A stretch of 64,000 nucleotides of DNA from a virus: positions 1 to 64,000 of IMG/VR virus record IMGVR_UViG_3300037156_000119; one strand, 5' to 3'. The notes below the pieces were generated by a model that saw nothing but the letters and a program-made list of their open reading frames with translations, did not search any database and was not told the DNA's origin. Below are positions 34,698 to 43,251 of this stretch, in pieces. The translations under genes were made by a program, and so were the position numbers. Position 1 is the first letter of the stretch; each line of letters opens with the position of its first letter.

Positions 34698-35391
34698 ACG
34701 GACCGGCTGCTTCCTTACACAACCCCGCCCGGTTCACACCACACCACTTGCAAGTCGCCTTCCCGCGCTTCGGCTCCGCTGGCCAGTGATTGGTTTTGAA
34801 CGCCACCTGGAGCCGCTCTACGTCGGGGATGAACGTCTGCCACATATCGGGCAGTTCCCGGCGGTGGTAGGTCGAGTCCGAAGTGAAGCCGGCCTTCAAC
34901 CAGATATAGCTCGTGTCGAATGTATTGACCTCAGGAAATTGGTGGAAACCCACCGCCGCAAATAATCTAAGTTGGTCTTCGTCTATGAATACCTTCCCAT
35001 TTTTCCAGTCACCTAAAAAACCTCGCTCGCCATTGATGATGGCTACGTCATAGATAACCCGCACCCACGCTGTATCCCAGTCCATGTAGCCGCAAGGCTT
35101 GAACGCTTGATTCAGGGCAAGTTTCATCTGCGTCAGTTTCGTACCGGGTGCCGCAAGCACGGCCTGGGCCATCGGTTCGTAGGGCGCGAACTTCGCAGGC
35201 AGCGGTGTCCCTTTTCCGATACGCGCAGTAAGTGCACCATCAACCTCATTACCGTCTGCCATTGCTTGTGACGTAACAAATTCAACACGATCGGGATGGC
35301 CCTTCTTCGGCACATTCTGATGGTAAAAGGCTTTCGGACAATCCTTCCAGACTTTTAACCTCGAATAACTCCACGCGATAAAGTCAGACAC
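34687..35391 (-). CDS. PD-(D/E)XK exonuclease, RecB/Cas4-like (234 aa)
   Basis: The GTG at 35391 overlaps the upstream HNH gene's end. WSYSRLKVWKDCPKAFYH at the N-terminus is the typical opening helix of RecB-family phage nucleases; FLGDWKNGK (D-x-K) with the preceding Asp of IYDVAIINGE forms the PD-(D/E)XK core. The C-terminal CKWCGVNRAGLC cluster, with the N-terminal Cys, resembles an iron-sulphur site as in Cas4/AddB nucleases. Likely a 5'-3' exonuclease in recombination or host DNA degradation. Confidence 0.75.
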   Translation of the reverse strand: MSDFIAWSYSRLKVWKDCPKAFYHQNVPKKGHPDRVEFVTSQAMADGNEVDGALTARIGKGTPLPAKFAPYEPMAQAVLAAPGTKLTQMKLALNQAFKPCGYMDWDTAWVRVIYDVAIINGERGFLGDWKNGKVFIDEDQLRLFAAVGFHQFPEVNTFDTSYIWLKAGFTSDSTYHRRELPDMWQTFIPDVERLQVAFKTNHWPAEPKRGKATCKWCGVNRAGLCKEAAGPYGG

Positions 35392-35983
35392 GCTCTCCCT
35401 CCCACATATCAGGCCAGTGCCGGTTACCCTTCGCGACGTTTTCGACGCCGGGCAACACCTCAAGGTTGTAGTGGGTATGCAACCCACATACCAACGGGTG
35501 CCTCAACGGTACCTGGTGATCAACATGCCACGGCGACCCGGTTGCTTTTGTTTTAATCGCGGCAAGCGCGTAAAACTCACCGATCGCGATGTGATTGGTC
35601 CATGAGGGGGTAGCACGCATTTTCACTGCCCGACGTTTGGCGGAGTCCGCACAACGCGATGCGGGGTTTGCTTTACTCCATTTAGAACAGGTTACTTTTC
35701 TGTTTTCTGGATGAGCCGCGCGCCATGTATCCCATATTGCCCTACGTTGCTCAGGGTGCGCAAGTAGCCAAGCGTTGATAGCTTCTTTGTTGCGTTCGGG
35801 ATTGTTCTTCCTCCATTCAGCGCTTCGCTTGTGAGAGCAAAAAATACAATCCGTGCCTCGCTCCTTTGCACTGCCGCATACCCCGCAATGTAGCAGAAAC
35901 GGGTATGCTGGACGTGGCCCGACGAATGCGCGCGCTGCTTTAGACGCGCGACGACACAGCCCAACATGGTTGTGCTTTTTCAT
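35384..35983 (-). CDS. HNH endonuclease, homing type (199 aa)
   Basis: The start at ATG 35983 is one of several; the frame extends to 36058. Residues ~40-60 carry a zinc-type CGVCGSAKERGTDCIFC cluster. The middle is a basic helix with repeated NPERN/HPEQRR steps. The C-terminal HNH core is WHVDHQVPLRHPLVCGLH with HYNLEVLPGVENVAKGN. This architecture is common in free-standing phage HNH nucleases. It sits upstream of, and overlaps, the RecB-like nuclease gene. Confidence 0.75.
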   Translation of the reverse strand: MKKHNHVGLCRRASKAARAFVGPRPAYPFLLHCGVCGSAKERGTDCIFCSHKRSAEWRKNNPERNKEAINAWLLAHPEQRRAIWDTWRAAHPENRKVTCSKWSKANPASRCADSAKRRAVKMRATPSWTNHIAIGEFYALAAIKTKATGSPWHVDHQVPLRHPLVCGLHTHYNLEVLPGVENVAKGNRHWPDMWEGERV

Positions 35984-35993
35984 TGCAACACGC

Positions 35994-36095
35994 TCATTGG
36001 TTTTCCTCATCCCGCAGGGCAAATAGCGCGCCAAGGAGATCGAAGTCACTGAAGTCACTCACCGCGAACTCCAATGAATAGAAGTAGGCGCTCAT
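35994..36095 (-). CDS. Short acidic peptide (33 aa), possible
   Basis: ATG at 36095 overlaps the metallophosphoesterase stop (ATGA). The peptide begins MSAYFYSLEFAVSDFSDFDL and ends with DEENQ. Coupling supports translation, but it may be a remnant trimmed by insertion of the HNH gene that follows 10 bases later. Confidence 0.4.
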   Translation of the reverse strand: MSAYFYSLEFAVSDFSDFDLLGALFALRDEENQ

Positions 36096-37312
36096 TTCGG
36101 CACGCTCACCCACGCGGTCTTGGTTGCCTCGCGCACGCGGTCCACGTATACCGGCATGCGGTAGGTTATCCCGTACTTGGGATGAGTTAGCCACAGCGCT
36201 TGCTGCGGCGTTTCGAACGGGAACCCGGAGTTGTAAGCGTACTCATCATACCCCTTGAGCGATCCATTTACAATTAACCGCCCGAGGTGGGTGTACTGAT
36301 GCCAATGACCGATCAGCATGGTATCGTAGTCCATGTCGACCTGTGTGTTACGGCTCCGTGTTCGATGATCCCCGCGGATAACTGGCCCGAGGAAACCAAT
36401 GATGCCATCCCCCCCACGGAATTGGTCCCCGTGCTGGAGCCAGTACCGATGACCGTAGATGCGATAGTAGGCGGCGATGCCGTCGGGGATATAAAACTGA
36501 ATGCGCGCATCATCCTCGAAGTGCTTAGCAAGGAACCGGTAGAGCAGCCAGTCGAACGATGTCGCGTGCCGGTCCTTCATCCAGATCTTACGCGTGTCCC
36601 GGCCGTGGTTGCCAGTGACGCAGGGCAGGAATACGTGTCCGAACCGATCCGCAACCGCGCCGATCACGCCTACCATCACGCCGTAGAGATCAAGGATGGT
36701 TGGCATCGTGTTGAGTTCGTTCGTCGCTGTGAGTTCCTCATGGATGTTCCCTGAGATCATGTCACCACCCAGAGGCATCACGATGCCAGGGTAGTTCATC
36801 TTGGGAGATATGATCTCCAGCAAGTGGAACGCTGACGCGATCGTGTTTTCCATGCGATCGTGCGCGATCCGCAGGTTGAACTTATTCACGTTGTTGATCT
36901 GGGAGGGCTTCACGACCTCGCCCCAGTGCAGGTCTGAAACGAAGAGAGTGGGTACGCCCGGTGCTGAGTCCCGCTTGCGGGGTTCCACGAGCCACGGTGG
37001 AGTATCCAGTTCCTCCACCTTGTAGGCCATCTCGCCCACGATGCTCTTGACCACCTCGAGTTCGTCGTCGTGCTTCAGCGCGGCCTTGGCCTCGGTCTCG
37101 AGTAGTTTGATCTTGGCCTTCAGCCGGCGGGGACTGTCTTCGGCCTCAATAGTCGAGACGAGCCCGAGTTGCTTTGCCCGTTCATACCCGAACCGGACGG
37201 ATTCGCGTGACTTCTTGGATTGCCGCGCCGCGTTGAGGACAGAGCCATACTTCGCTACGAGGTCGGCGGCTTCCTGCGCGCGTTCGCATTGCTGCTCTTT
37301 GGTATATGCCAT
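36092..37312 (-). CDS. Calcineurin-type metallophosphoesterase (406 aa)
   Basis: ATG at 37312 lies in TAATG with the previous stop. Residues ~1-50 contain a helix-turn-helix-like stretch (KYGSVLNAARQSKKSRESVR). The catalytic domain shows FVSDLHWGE (D127/H129), PLGGDMISG (181-187), TGNHGRDT (233-240), YWLQHGDQ and IGHWHQYTHLG, a complete binuclear metal site. Such proteins can be nucleases or phosphatases. Within this module a DNA-directed Mre11-like or DNA-end role is plausible; substrate unknown. Confidence 0.75.
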   Translation of the reverse strand: MAYTKEQQCERAQEAADLVAKYGSVLNAARQSKKSRESVRFGYERAKQLGLVSTIEAEDSPRRLKAKIKLLETEAKAALKHDDELEVVKSIVGEMAYKVEELDTPPWLVEPRKRDSAPGVPTLFVSDLHWGEVVKPSQINNVNKFNLRIAHDRMENTIASAFHLLEIISPKMNYPGIVMPLGGDMISGNIHEELTATNELNTMPTILDLYGVMVGVIGAVADRFGHVFLPCVTGNHGRDTRKIWMKDRHATSFDWLLYRFLAKHFEDDARIQFYIPDGIAAYYRIYGHRYWLQHGDQFRGGDGIIGFLGPVIRGDHRTRSRNTQVDMDYDTMLIGHWHQYTHLGRLIVNGSLKGYDEYAYNSGFPFETPQQALWLTHPKYGITYRMPVYVDRVREATKTAWVSVPK

Positions 37313-37860
37313 TAGCTTCCTTTCGTTAGGTAGCTGTACCGGGCGAGAAACTCTCGCCGCGCTGTTTCTGGACCCCACGGAACTAGGGGTTCTTCGGCTG
37401 GCTCAATCCCAGTGAGGCAGTCCCATGTGTCATCTGGATTCCACGCCATAAAATCCCGGCGCTCGGTTGCGAGCGCTACAAGATCGGCGTGCTTAACGGC
37501 CCATGGGAGGGCCCAAGGAACCCCGAAGCGTTCGCGGACTGCTTTTTCGACGGCCTTCTCCACACCGTGGTAGTCCGGTAAAAGCATTTTCAGGGGGGTT
37601 GAAACGTCGCCTATGAACGCCTCGTGCGCATCATGCAGCAGCCCTTCGAGCGCGTAGTGCTGCGGAACAAGTGTAGATACCAGAACGGAGTGTTGTGCCA
37701 CACTGTAAAAATCGGGCGTGTGCCCCGCGAAGCGGCACACCTTGGATAGTGCGCCCGCAATATCACCAACTGTAAATTTGGATGTTTCCGGCGACAAGAA
37801 GTAAAACTTGTTCCCCGTAACCGTGAGTATGTAGGGGCTGGCGAGGTAGGTGTAGGTCAT
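37312..37860 (-). CDS. HD-domain phosphohydrolase (182 aa)
   Basis: The start at ATG 37860 overlaps the exonuclease stop (ATGA). Residues ~50-80 carry the HD signature: SVAQHSVLV with the first His, then LLHDAHEAFIGDVSTPLK, with a later conserved Asp (KHADLVALATERRD). It resembles the YfbR-like 5'-deoxynucleotidase or nucleotide pyrophosphohydrolase group in size and motif spacing. A role in the dNTP pool or in removing host nucleotides fits its place beside a dNMP kinase. Confidence 0.75.
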   Translation of the reverse strand: MTYTYLASPYILTVTGNKFYFLSPETSKFTVGDIAGALSKVCRFAGHTPDFYSVAQHSVLVSTLVPQHYALEGLLHDAHEAFIGDVSTPLKMLLPDYHGVEKAVEKAVRERFGVPWALPWAVKHADLVALATERRDFMAWNPDDTWDCLTGIEPAEEPLVPWGPETARREFLARYSYLTKGS

Positions 37861-38444
37861 AATCCAAGGGCCTTCCAAACCTTCTGAAGATGCAGCGCTT
37901 GGGCAATCGCATCGTCCAGCGCGTTGTGCGCGGTGCCATATTTCTCGAACGGGACTTGAGGCGCGAGGTTCTTGACGGTCCGGTAGCACTTGTCGGTACG
38001 GAAGGACCACGGGCACCTGAGCCCGCACGCCTTGTAGGCCGACCGGATGATCACGTTGTCGAACGTGGCGCCGTTGCCCCAGACCGCGACATCGAACCCC
38101 GACGCCCGCGAGACCTCGCTTATTGACATCAGGCTCTGCAACCACTCCCGAAATTTGAGCAGCGCTGTGGGCAATAACTGCGTATTATCCCCACAGAATG
38201 TAGACTTTCGAGCGGCGTCGGACTGCTGCATCCACCACAAGATAGTGCTCACGTCGATGTCGAGCCCGGCACCCATAGATGATTGCAGAGCGACTTGGCA
38301 GTAGAACTTGTTCGTTATAGGCGTATCAGGATTTCCTGACCCGCGGCTTGCGCCCGCCGGGTCAAACTCACACGCGCCGATCGCCACTATGGCCGCACGG
38401 TTCCCGTTGCCCATCGTTTCGAGGTCAAGCATTACGTGTTTCAT
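37857..38444 (-). CDS. 3'-5' exonuclease, DnaQ-like DEDD (195 aa)
   Basis: ATG has GGAGAGCAA before it. DEDD motifs: MLDLETMG (Exo I, D7/E9), WGNGATFDNVII (Exo II, Asp) and HNALDDAIAQA (Exo III, H...D). The size fits a free-standing phage exonuclease. Since the polymerase at 39897 has its own exonuclease motifs, this enzyme may work on RNA primers, recombination ends or host DNA. Tightly packed with the HD protein. Confidence 0.8.
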   Translation of the reverse strand: MKHVMLDLETMGNGNRAAIVAIGACEFDPAGASRGSGNPDTPITNKFYCQVALQSSMGAGLDIDVSTILWWMQQSDAARKSTFCGDNTQLLPTALLKFREWLQSLMSISEVSRASGFDVAVWGNGATFDNVIIRSAYKACGLRCPWSFRTDKCYRTVKNLAPQVPFEKYGTAHNALDDAIAQALHLQKVWKALGL

Positions 38445-38452
38445 TTGCTCTC

Positions 38453-39277
38453 CTATTCGTCCACATCGTCAAATATACTACGGGACCCGTCGGCGTTGCA
38501 GAGCATCTTGTGTCCATCGGGTTGGGTAGAGTAATACTGCCCGCCGGGTAGTTTCTCCGGTCGCTCATCCGGTAACATCGGCTCACACCGCACGACCTTG
38601 TGGTCCCCGCTCATCAGCCAGTCAACACCCTCGCACAACTTGGCGAGCGTGTCGTTGTTCCATATCTCCCGCTCACCTTCCAGCACGGGCAAGGGGTTTT
38701 CAGACTGGTGGGCATTGACCTGCGGGGCGGCGTCTCTTCTTATGTGCCAGATGTTACCGATGAACGGGAACTCGGGCATGTCGTTGCCCTTGATCCACCG
38801 CCTCTCGTTCTCGAACCTCACCGTCGGGTTCACGAAGCACTGCGGTCGCTGCTCGGGGTATCTGCTCTGGGTAGTCCATAACCACTGTTCTGCCTTCTTC
38901 ACCCAGTAGTCCGGGTCCTGTGCGCGGCGGTATTCGGTGTCCCATTTTTGTAGTATGAAACGTGGGGACTGCGGGAGTGCGGCGTTCCCTGCGTAGGTGC
39001 CAGTGCCCCATGATAGGGTATCTGCGGCATCTCGCAGTACAATCTCGATGAACGGGCCATCGTGCATGCACTTGTTCAGGGCTAACTGTTCAGTTGGGAT
39101 CTCTTTCGTCGCCGCATCCCGCAGCAACGACTGGTCTTCCAACCCGTACGCTTCCTGCACTTCGTCGTAGAGCGCCGAGGAAAAAGCAAATTTCGTAAAT
39201 CCATAACGCTCGACGAGATAATCTGCCACGCTGTCCTTGCCAGACCTCGCTGGCCCTGCAAGACCCAAAATAATCAT
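38453..39277 (-). CDS. Deoxynucleoside monophosphate kinase (274 aa)
   Basis: P-loop at residues 6-16 (LAGPARSGKDS), followed by the FTKFAFSSALYDEV lid-side helix of T4/T5-type dNMP kinases. The central WGTGTYAGN and DPDYWVKKAEQWL segments match the substrate-binding half of that family. It would phosphorylate dNMPs from host DNA breakdown for phage synthesis. ATG overlaps the GIY-YIG stop. The C-terminal ~70 residues are polar and may be an extension. Confidence 0.75.
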   Translation of the reverse strand: MIILGLAGPARSGKDSVADYLVERYGFTKFAFSSALYDEVQEAYGLEDQSLLRDAATKEIPTEQLALNKCMHDGPFIEIVLRDAADTLSWGTGTYAGNAALPQSPRFILQKWDTEYRRAQDPDYWVKKAEQWLWTTQSRYPEQRPQCFVNPTVRFENERRWIKGNDMPEFPFIGNIWHIRRDAAPQVNAHQSENPLPVLEGEREIWNNDTLAKLCEGVDWLMSGDHKVVRCEPMLPDERPEKLPGGQYYSTQPDGHKMLCNADGSRSIFDDVDE

Positions 39278-39906
39278 GCTGTCGCCCTTCGTAATAGGTT
39301 AGCCGCCTTTTTCGCAGCCGAGATGTGTGCTCGATGTTCTGTAGTTTGTGGGCCGAGTTTTGGCGCGTTCGGACGCCTTCGCCCTCGATTCGCGGCGCCT
39401 ATTTTAGCGCGATGCTCAGCAGAATGGGGGCCTTGTTTAATGCCTGTCCGTGCTTTGGAAATCTTCACCCTGACAGCAAGAGGCAAGAATTTTCCCGTGT
39501 TACCTTTTCCAATATTCGCGCGGTGCACTGCCGGCAGTTTCTTACCAAGCAGTTTTTTATTCCCCATGCACGCTTTAGACATCTTGGCTCGCGTTTCAGG
39601 AGAGCGCTTAATCCCCAACACAGAGCCTGCCGCGGGCGCGAGGTTGTATTCCGGTTTACGGGCGTCCATCCATGCCTGCTCGAAGAAAGTCAAATGCTCG
39701 GGAGCACATCGCCCAAGTTCGTGGAACTTGAAAGCAGACTCTCCGTACAAATTCCATGCGGATTGCAGATGCTTACTATGGTGCACCCCCTTGTGCAGTT
39801 GGATGGTATGCAGTCTCCATCGCTTTACAAAATCGACCGCTTGCCCAATGTACCGCTTCCCATTCGCGGTGTTCAGGATCTCGTAGATGCCGGAGACTAC
39901 TTGCAC
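39274..39906 (-). CDS. GIY-YIG homing endonuclease with NUMOD3 repeats (210 aa)
   Basis: The GTG at 39906 overlaps the end of the DNA polymerase gene. SGIYEILNTANGKRYIGQA (residues ~5-23) is the GIY-YIG signature, with the catalytic Arg in RWRLH and the Glu in FFEQAWMD. The C-terminal half holds three or four NUMOD3-type helices (SPETRAKMSKACMG, SAEHRAKIGAANRG). It is inserted directly behind the polymerase, the favourite neighbourhood of phage homing endonucleases. Confidence 0.85.
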   Translation of the reverse strand: MQVVSGIYEILNTANGKRYIGQAVDFVKRWRLHTIQLHKGVHHSKHLQSAWNLYGESAFKFHELGRCAPEHLTFFEQAWMDARKPEYNLAPAAGSVLGIKRSPETRAKMSKACMGNKKLLGKKLPAVHRANIGKGNTGKFLPLAVRVKISKARTGIKQGPHSAEHRAKIGAANRGRRRPNAPKLGPQTTEHRAHISAAKKAANLLRRATA

Positions 39907-41966
39907 TGCGCGTAGACCTTTCCAATGCCGCCTTCGGCCGCCAAGGGGAGCCCCGGTGCCCACGAAGGGGTGGTTGACATAGTTCTGACCATGAATTGCA
40001 GAGTAAGTTCCGCAACATCTTCAGGAACCACTACAACAACCTCATCGTGAGTCATCAAAGCGGGTTTGCAAAGCTCGGCAATCTGAAGCATTTGCTGGCC
40101 CACTGCAATGCGGTGAAGACACTGCACTATGTTCTCGACAAGCAGGCTGCCGTATATTTTTGAACGAGAACGCCCGTCAAAGTAAGACGCATTTCCATCT
40201 TCATCGCGTGATACTCCGCGGTAATTGAGTGGGAGTCCATTAGGCATCCATATGCGCTCTTTGCTGGTGCGGAGCATGTTACCAGCTCCGAATACTAGCT
40301 CCTGTCCTGTGATCATAGCGTCGATGACTGGGCCGCCGAGGAAGTCCCAAAACAGGGGGATGGCAGCGTAGCGCGCGCGATACCTTTGAACAAGGGCCTC
40401 AGTAACTATGCAGTGGATCACTCGATCGGAGAACTCTAGTCGCGATGGCATCTCGTTCACCCGCGCGATTTTCTTGGGGCTGTTCAGGAAACGGGAGGGG
40501 TCAATCCCCATCGCATCCATATCAGCCTGCTTAAACTGCACGGGTGCGCCACCAAGTGCGCCCTTCAACAATTCGGTGGCTGATTTGTAATATCCCGAAC
40601 CGAAGCCGTAAGAGAGAATTCCGACTTTGCCGACGTGCCCCGCGATCTTGTCTGTCTTCACATTCTTGCGGTCAACTGGACGCCCATAAACAGTGGACGC
40701 AAATTCAGAGTAAACATCGCGGCCGGCGCGAAAGGCTTCAACGAGATCGTTTTGCCCGCACAGATGGGCAAGTATTCGTGCTTCACCCTGCGCAGAGTCC
40801 GCTGCGACGATCATGTGACCGGGGGGAGCCTGAATAGATTCTTTGATCGCGGCCATTTCGGGGCGGTTGTCGTTCTGCCCACTCAGATTTTGCCAGTTTG
40901 ATTTGTCTCCGCCAGACCAGCGCATCGTATGTGCACCGCAGTATTTTAGGTACACTGGCATTTTTCCTCGGGCCGCGCAGTGCGCGAATCTTTGAGCTCG
41001 CGTCTCAATGATCGTCGATTTAACCGACAAGCGGGCCTCGGCGAGCGTGCGCACGATCTCGTCCTCGTCCTCAACCAGCGCCTGCATTTCTGGGTCGGTT
41101 TTTGCAAAGGCATAAATCTGCTCGTTGGTCGTAGGGCTCGTCTTGGTCGGCGGCTCGACCCCAATGCCGCGCAGGATGGCGGCGAACTTCTCGCTAGAAC
41201 TGAAGGGCTTTTTGTCGACACCGGTGCCGTCGCACGACTTACACCATAGAGCGTTATCGTCTGGGTTGGCACCATCGAACAAATCGGTTCGCATACCCGA
41301 TCCATTACACCCCTGACACGCGTACCCCAACCGACTCAGAAGTTCGCGCTTCCGAGCACGTTCCGAGTCCACCGCGCCCTCCAGTTTCGCTACGTCACCG
41401 ACGAACACGGGCTCGGTGAACATTCTGATCGTAAGGTCGATCAGTTTCAGCTCATCATTCGAGAACTCCGGCAGCCACTTCATGGCGAGTTTGTAGGTTC
41501 CCTCCGAGTCGCCGCAGCAATACGCGCCGTAGTCGTGGATCTCGTCGCGCGTGAAGTCCTTCAGGTGCTTGCCTTTGGCGTAGGTAATGAACTTGCCCTT
41601 CTCACCAAAACCATGCCGGGGTAGAAGCATGGCGAGGCTGTTACCCGCCTTCGGGCCGTCCATTACTCTCGCCATGCTGAGAGTATCGATGAACAGCGCC
41701 GGCCGCACACCGTAATGCCAGTTGAGAATTGCGCCGTCGAAGTGCGCGTGATGGTGGATCACCGCGGTATTGGCCCAGTCGATCTCTTCGCGGATGAACT
41801 TCTCCATCCGATCGGGGAGGAGCCAGAAAGGTTTCGAGTCGTCAAACTTGAACGACGCCATGATGGCTTCGAAGCGCGGGTCCCGGATATAGCTCTCCGT
41901 GGTCATACTGTCCAAGGTGTAGTCCTGGGCGTAGTACGATTCGAAGTCGAGCGTGAGGAAGTCCAT
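39897..41966 (-). CDS. Family A DNA polymerase with 3'-5' exonuclease domain (689 aa)
   Basis: Exonuclease motifs: TLDFES (D7/E9), HAHFDGAIL (~74-81) and YGAYCCGDSEGTY (~146-158). Polymerase motif A is ADSAQGEAR with metal-binding Asp390 in place of the usual DYSQIELR, motif B is the HVGKVGILSYGFG region, and motif C is MTHDEVVV. Between exonuclease and palm, residues 217-249 hold two CxxCxGxG units (CQGCNGSG, CKSCDGTG), as in DnaJ zinc modules. It is the replicative polymerase, working with the PrimPol/helicase at 25420. A GIY-YIG gene abuts its 3' end. Confidence 0.9.
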   Translation of the reverse strand: MDFLTLDFESYYAQDYTLDSMTTESYIRDPRFEAIMASFKFDDSKPFWLLPDRMEKFIREEIDWANTAVIHHHAHFDGAILNWHYGVRPALFIDTLSMARVMDGPKAGNSLAMLLPRHGFGEKGKFITYAKGKHLKDFTRDEIHDYGAYCCGDSEGTYKLAMKWLPEFSNDELKLIDLTIRMFTEPVFVGDVAKLEGAVDSERARKRELLSRLGYACQGCNGSGMRTDLFDGANPDDNALWCKSCDGTGVDKKPFSSSEKFAAILRGIGVEPPTKTSPTTNEQIYAFAKTDPEMQALVEDEDEIVRTLAEARLSVKSTIIETRAQRFAHCAARGKMPVYLKYCGAHTMRWSGGDKSNWQNLSGQNDNRPEMAAIKESIQAPPGHMIVAADSAQGEARILAHLCGQNDLVEAFRAGRDVYSEFASTVYGRPVDRKNVKTDKIAGHVGKVGILSYGFGSGYYKSATELLKGALGGAPVQFKQADMDAMGIDPSRFLNSPKKIARVNEMPSRLEFSDRVIHCIVTEALVQRYRARYAAIPLFWDFLGGPVIDAMITGQELVFGAGNMLRTSKERIWMPNGLPLNYRGVSRDEDGNASYFDGRSRSKIYGSLLVENIVQCLHRIAVGQQMLQIAELCKPALMTHDEVVVVVPEDVAELTLQFMVRTMSTTPSWAPGLPLAAEGGIGKVYAQCK

Positions 41967-42169
41967 TACTTAGTTGCGCAAAGGGCCAAAAATTGTGGCC
42001 GAACGAGTTCTTTCAACTGCGCTGCAAACTCAGGGTTTTCGTATTGGTGCGTCCATGTGGAACTGCCCGTTAGCTCATCGCCCAATTTCTGTATGTCCGC
42101 AAAGGGGCCACAAAGAGTACCCATGAACGTCCCGATCACCGCTGCTTGTTTTCGCGTAAGTTTGCCCAT
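41966..42169 (-). CDS. Conserved-type small phage protein (67 aa)
   Basis: ATG at 42169 has GGGGGCGGA upstream; the frame is open further. LTRKQAAVIGTFMGTLCGPF and TWTHQYENPEFAAQLKELV give a pattern I associate with short phage proteins of unknown function encoded beside replication genes. The stop overlaps the polymerase start (TAATG), so it may be a polymerase-coupled accessory. Confidence 0.55.
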   Translation of the reverse strand: MGKLTRKQAAVIGTFMGTLCGPFADIQKLGDELTGSSTWTHQYENPEFAAQLKELVRPQFLALCATK

Positions 42170-42177
42170 TCCGCCCC

Positions 42178-42537
42178 CTAAAAGAAAAACGCCTTGACGT
42201 CCCACCCGTGGATCTCGCACACGACGCGTGCGGTAGTTCGAAACTTGGCGTTGTGATGGGAGTGGGCGTGGTCGAGTTTACAGTTGTACTGCCAAAGATG
42301 AATCATCTCGTGCGCCACGACTTTGAGTAGCGTGATGGTCTGCCCCACCCCTGCCTCGCTCACACTGATACAGTGGTTCCCTGCGTCGCACTTGTGCCAC
42401 CCGTGTAGCGTCGGGTCCCGCACCACTCGGAACTCGATGCCTTCCGCCTCGGGGAGCTTCCACCCTTTGAACGGCGGGCACTCGCGCAGGAAATCATACG
42501 CGGCGGCGAGCATGTGGGGGGTGAGGGGCAGGCTCAT
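42178..42537 (-). CDS. SprT-like zinc metalloprotease (119 aa)
   Basis: ATG at 42537 overlaps the next upstream stop (ATGA). The metal site is VVAHEMIHLWQY (HExxH) with a third His in HHNAKFRTTAR, as in SprT/SPRTN proteins. SPRTN-type enzymes cut proteins cross-linked to DNA; in a phage it may clear host proteins or be repurposed. The rest of the protein is a short alpha/beta frame. Its position next to the polymerase fits a DNA role. Confidence 0.75.
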   Translation of the reverse strand: MSLPLTPHMLAAAYDFLRECPPFKGWKLPEAEGIEFRVVRDPTLHGWHKCDAGNHCISVSEAGVGQTITLLKVVAHEMIHLWQYNCKLDHAHSHHNAKFRTTARVVCEIHGWDVKAFFF

Positions 42538-42707
42538 GGCACCGGAGGGTAATTGTGAAGGATAGGCCAGTCGTGACACCCTCTAAGTTCAGTCATCTCC
42601 GCCTGAGTGAGTGCGCGTTGGACTAGCATATTGGGCGCGAGGTCGGGCTCGGTAGGGGGTGACCCAGAGAAAATGCGGATGTACCCCACAATCTGATCCT
42701 CGCTCAT
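42534..42707 (-). CDS. Hypothetical protein (57 aa)
   Basis: ATG at 42707 overlaps the previous stop (ATGA) with GGGAGGTTATTGCA upstream. Short and soluble, with MLVQRALTQAEMTELRG as a helix. Not recognised; coupling with the metalloprotease gene downstream suggests co-expression. Confidence 0.5.
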   Translation of the reverse strand: MSEDQIVGYIRIFSGSPPTEPDLAPNMLVQRALTQAEMTELRGCHDWPILHNYPPVP

Positions 42708-42922
42708 TGCAATAACCTCCCATAAACCGTGCAGTACCCCTGATCCACGCAATACTGCGCGGCGAAGAAAAACTCAGGTGAGAGCCGGTGAATCATTCCG
42801 GTTTCGAGCACGTCCTGCATGAGCAGGACCGTTTCGGTCAGGTCGAGCTTGCCGTCGAGAAAGTCCTGCAGTCGCTGCGGGGCGATGGGTTGCTGAAAGG
42901 TGAGTTGGTAATTAGAGATCAT
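42704..42922 (-). CDS. Hypothetical small phage protein (72 aa)
   Basis: ATG overlaps the upstream stop (ATGA). Helical, with APQRLQDFLDGKLDLTETVL and FFFAAQYCVDQGYCTVYG; the latter resembles small phage proteins found in early regions. Function unknown. Confidence 0.55.
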   Translation of the reverse strand: MISNYQLTFQQPIAPQRLQDFLDGKLDLTETVLLMQDVLETGMIHRLSPEFFFAAQYCVDQGYCTVYGRLLQ

Positions 42923-43251
42923 GCTAGGGACTCCAACTGTCTGCGCATCTCAATCTCAGCCTTGAGTTTCGCGAACTCTCGCTCGGCGGCTAATGCACGG
43001 TCAAGCGCTTGCTTATGGCATTCACGTTCCTGCCAGAATATTTTTTCCGAGTTGGAAACCTCGGACTCTAATTGCTTGATTCGAGCAGCCGTGGCAGGCT
43101 GTGCAGATGAAAACAGAATCTGGCGCAGTCTGACGAGTTCGCGTTGCAGGTCAATAGCGGCGATGGCTTGATCGGCCACCGCTTCGTCCAGCTTCGCGCC
43201 AATAGCTTTCCGTTCTTCTTCATCCACTGAGGGGACGTATAGTTCGCTCAT
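42919..43251 (-). CDS. Coiled-coil protein (110 aa)
   Basis: ATG at 43251 overlaps the previous stop. Almost wholly helical, with heptad patterns (IDLQRELVRLRQIL, LESEVSNSEKIFWQ, AAEREFAKLKAEIEM). No enzyme motif. Could dimerise and bind a partner; unknown. Confidence 0.55.
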   Translation of the reverse strand: MSELYVPSVDEEERKAIGAKLDEAVADQAIAAIDLQRELVRLRQILFSSAQPATAARIKQLESEVSNSEKIFWQERECHKQALDRALAAEREFAKLKAEIEMRRQLESLA

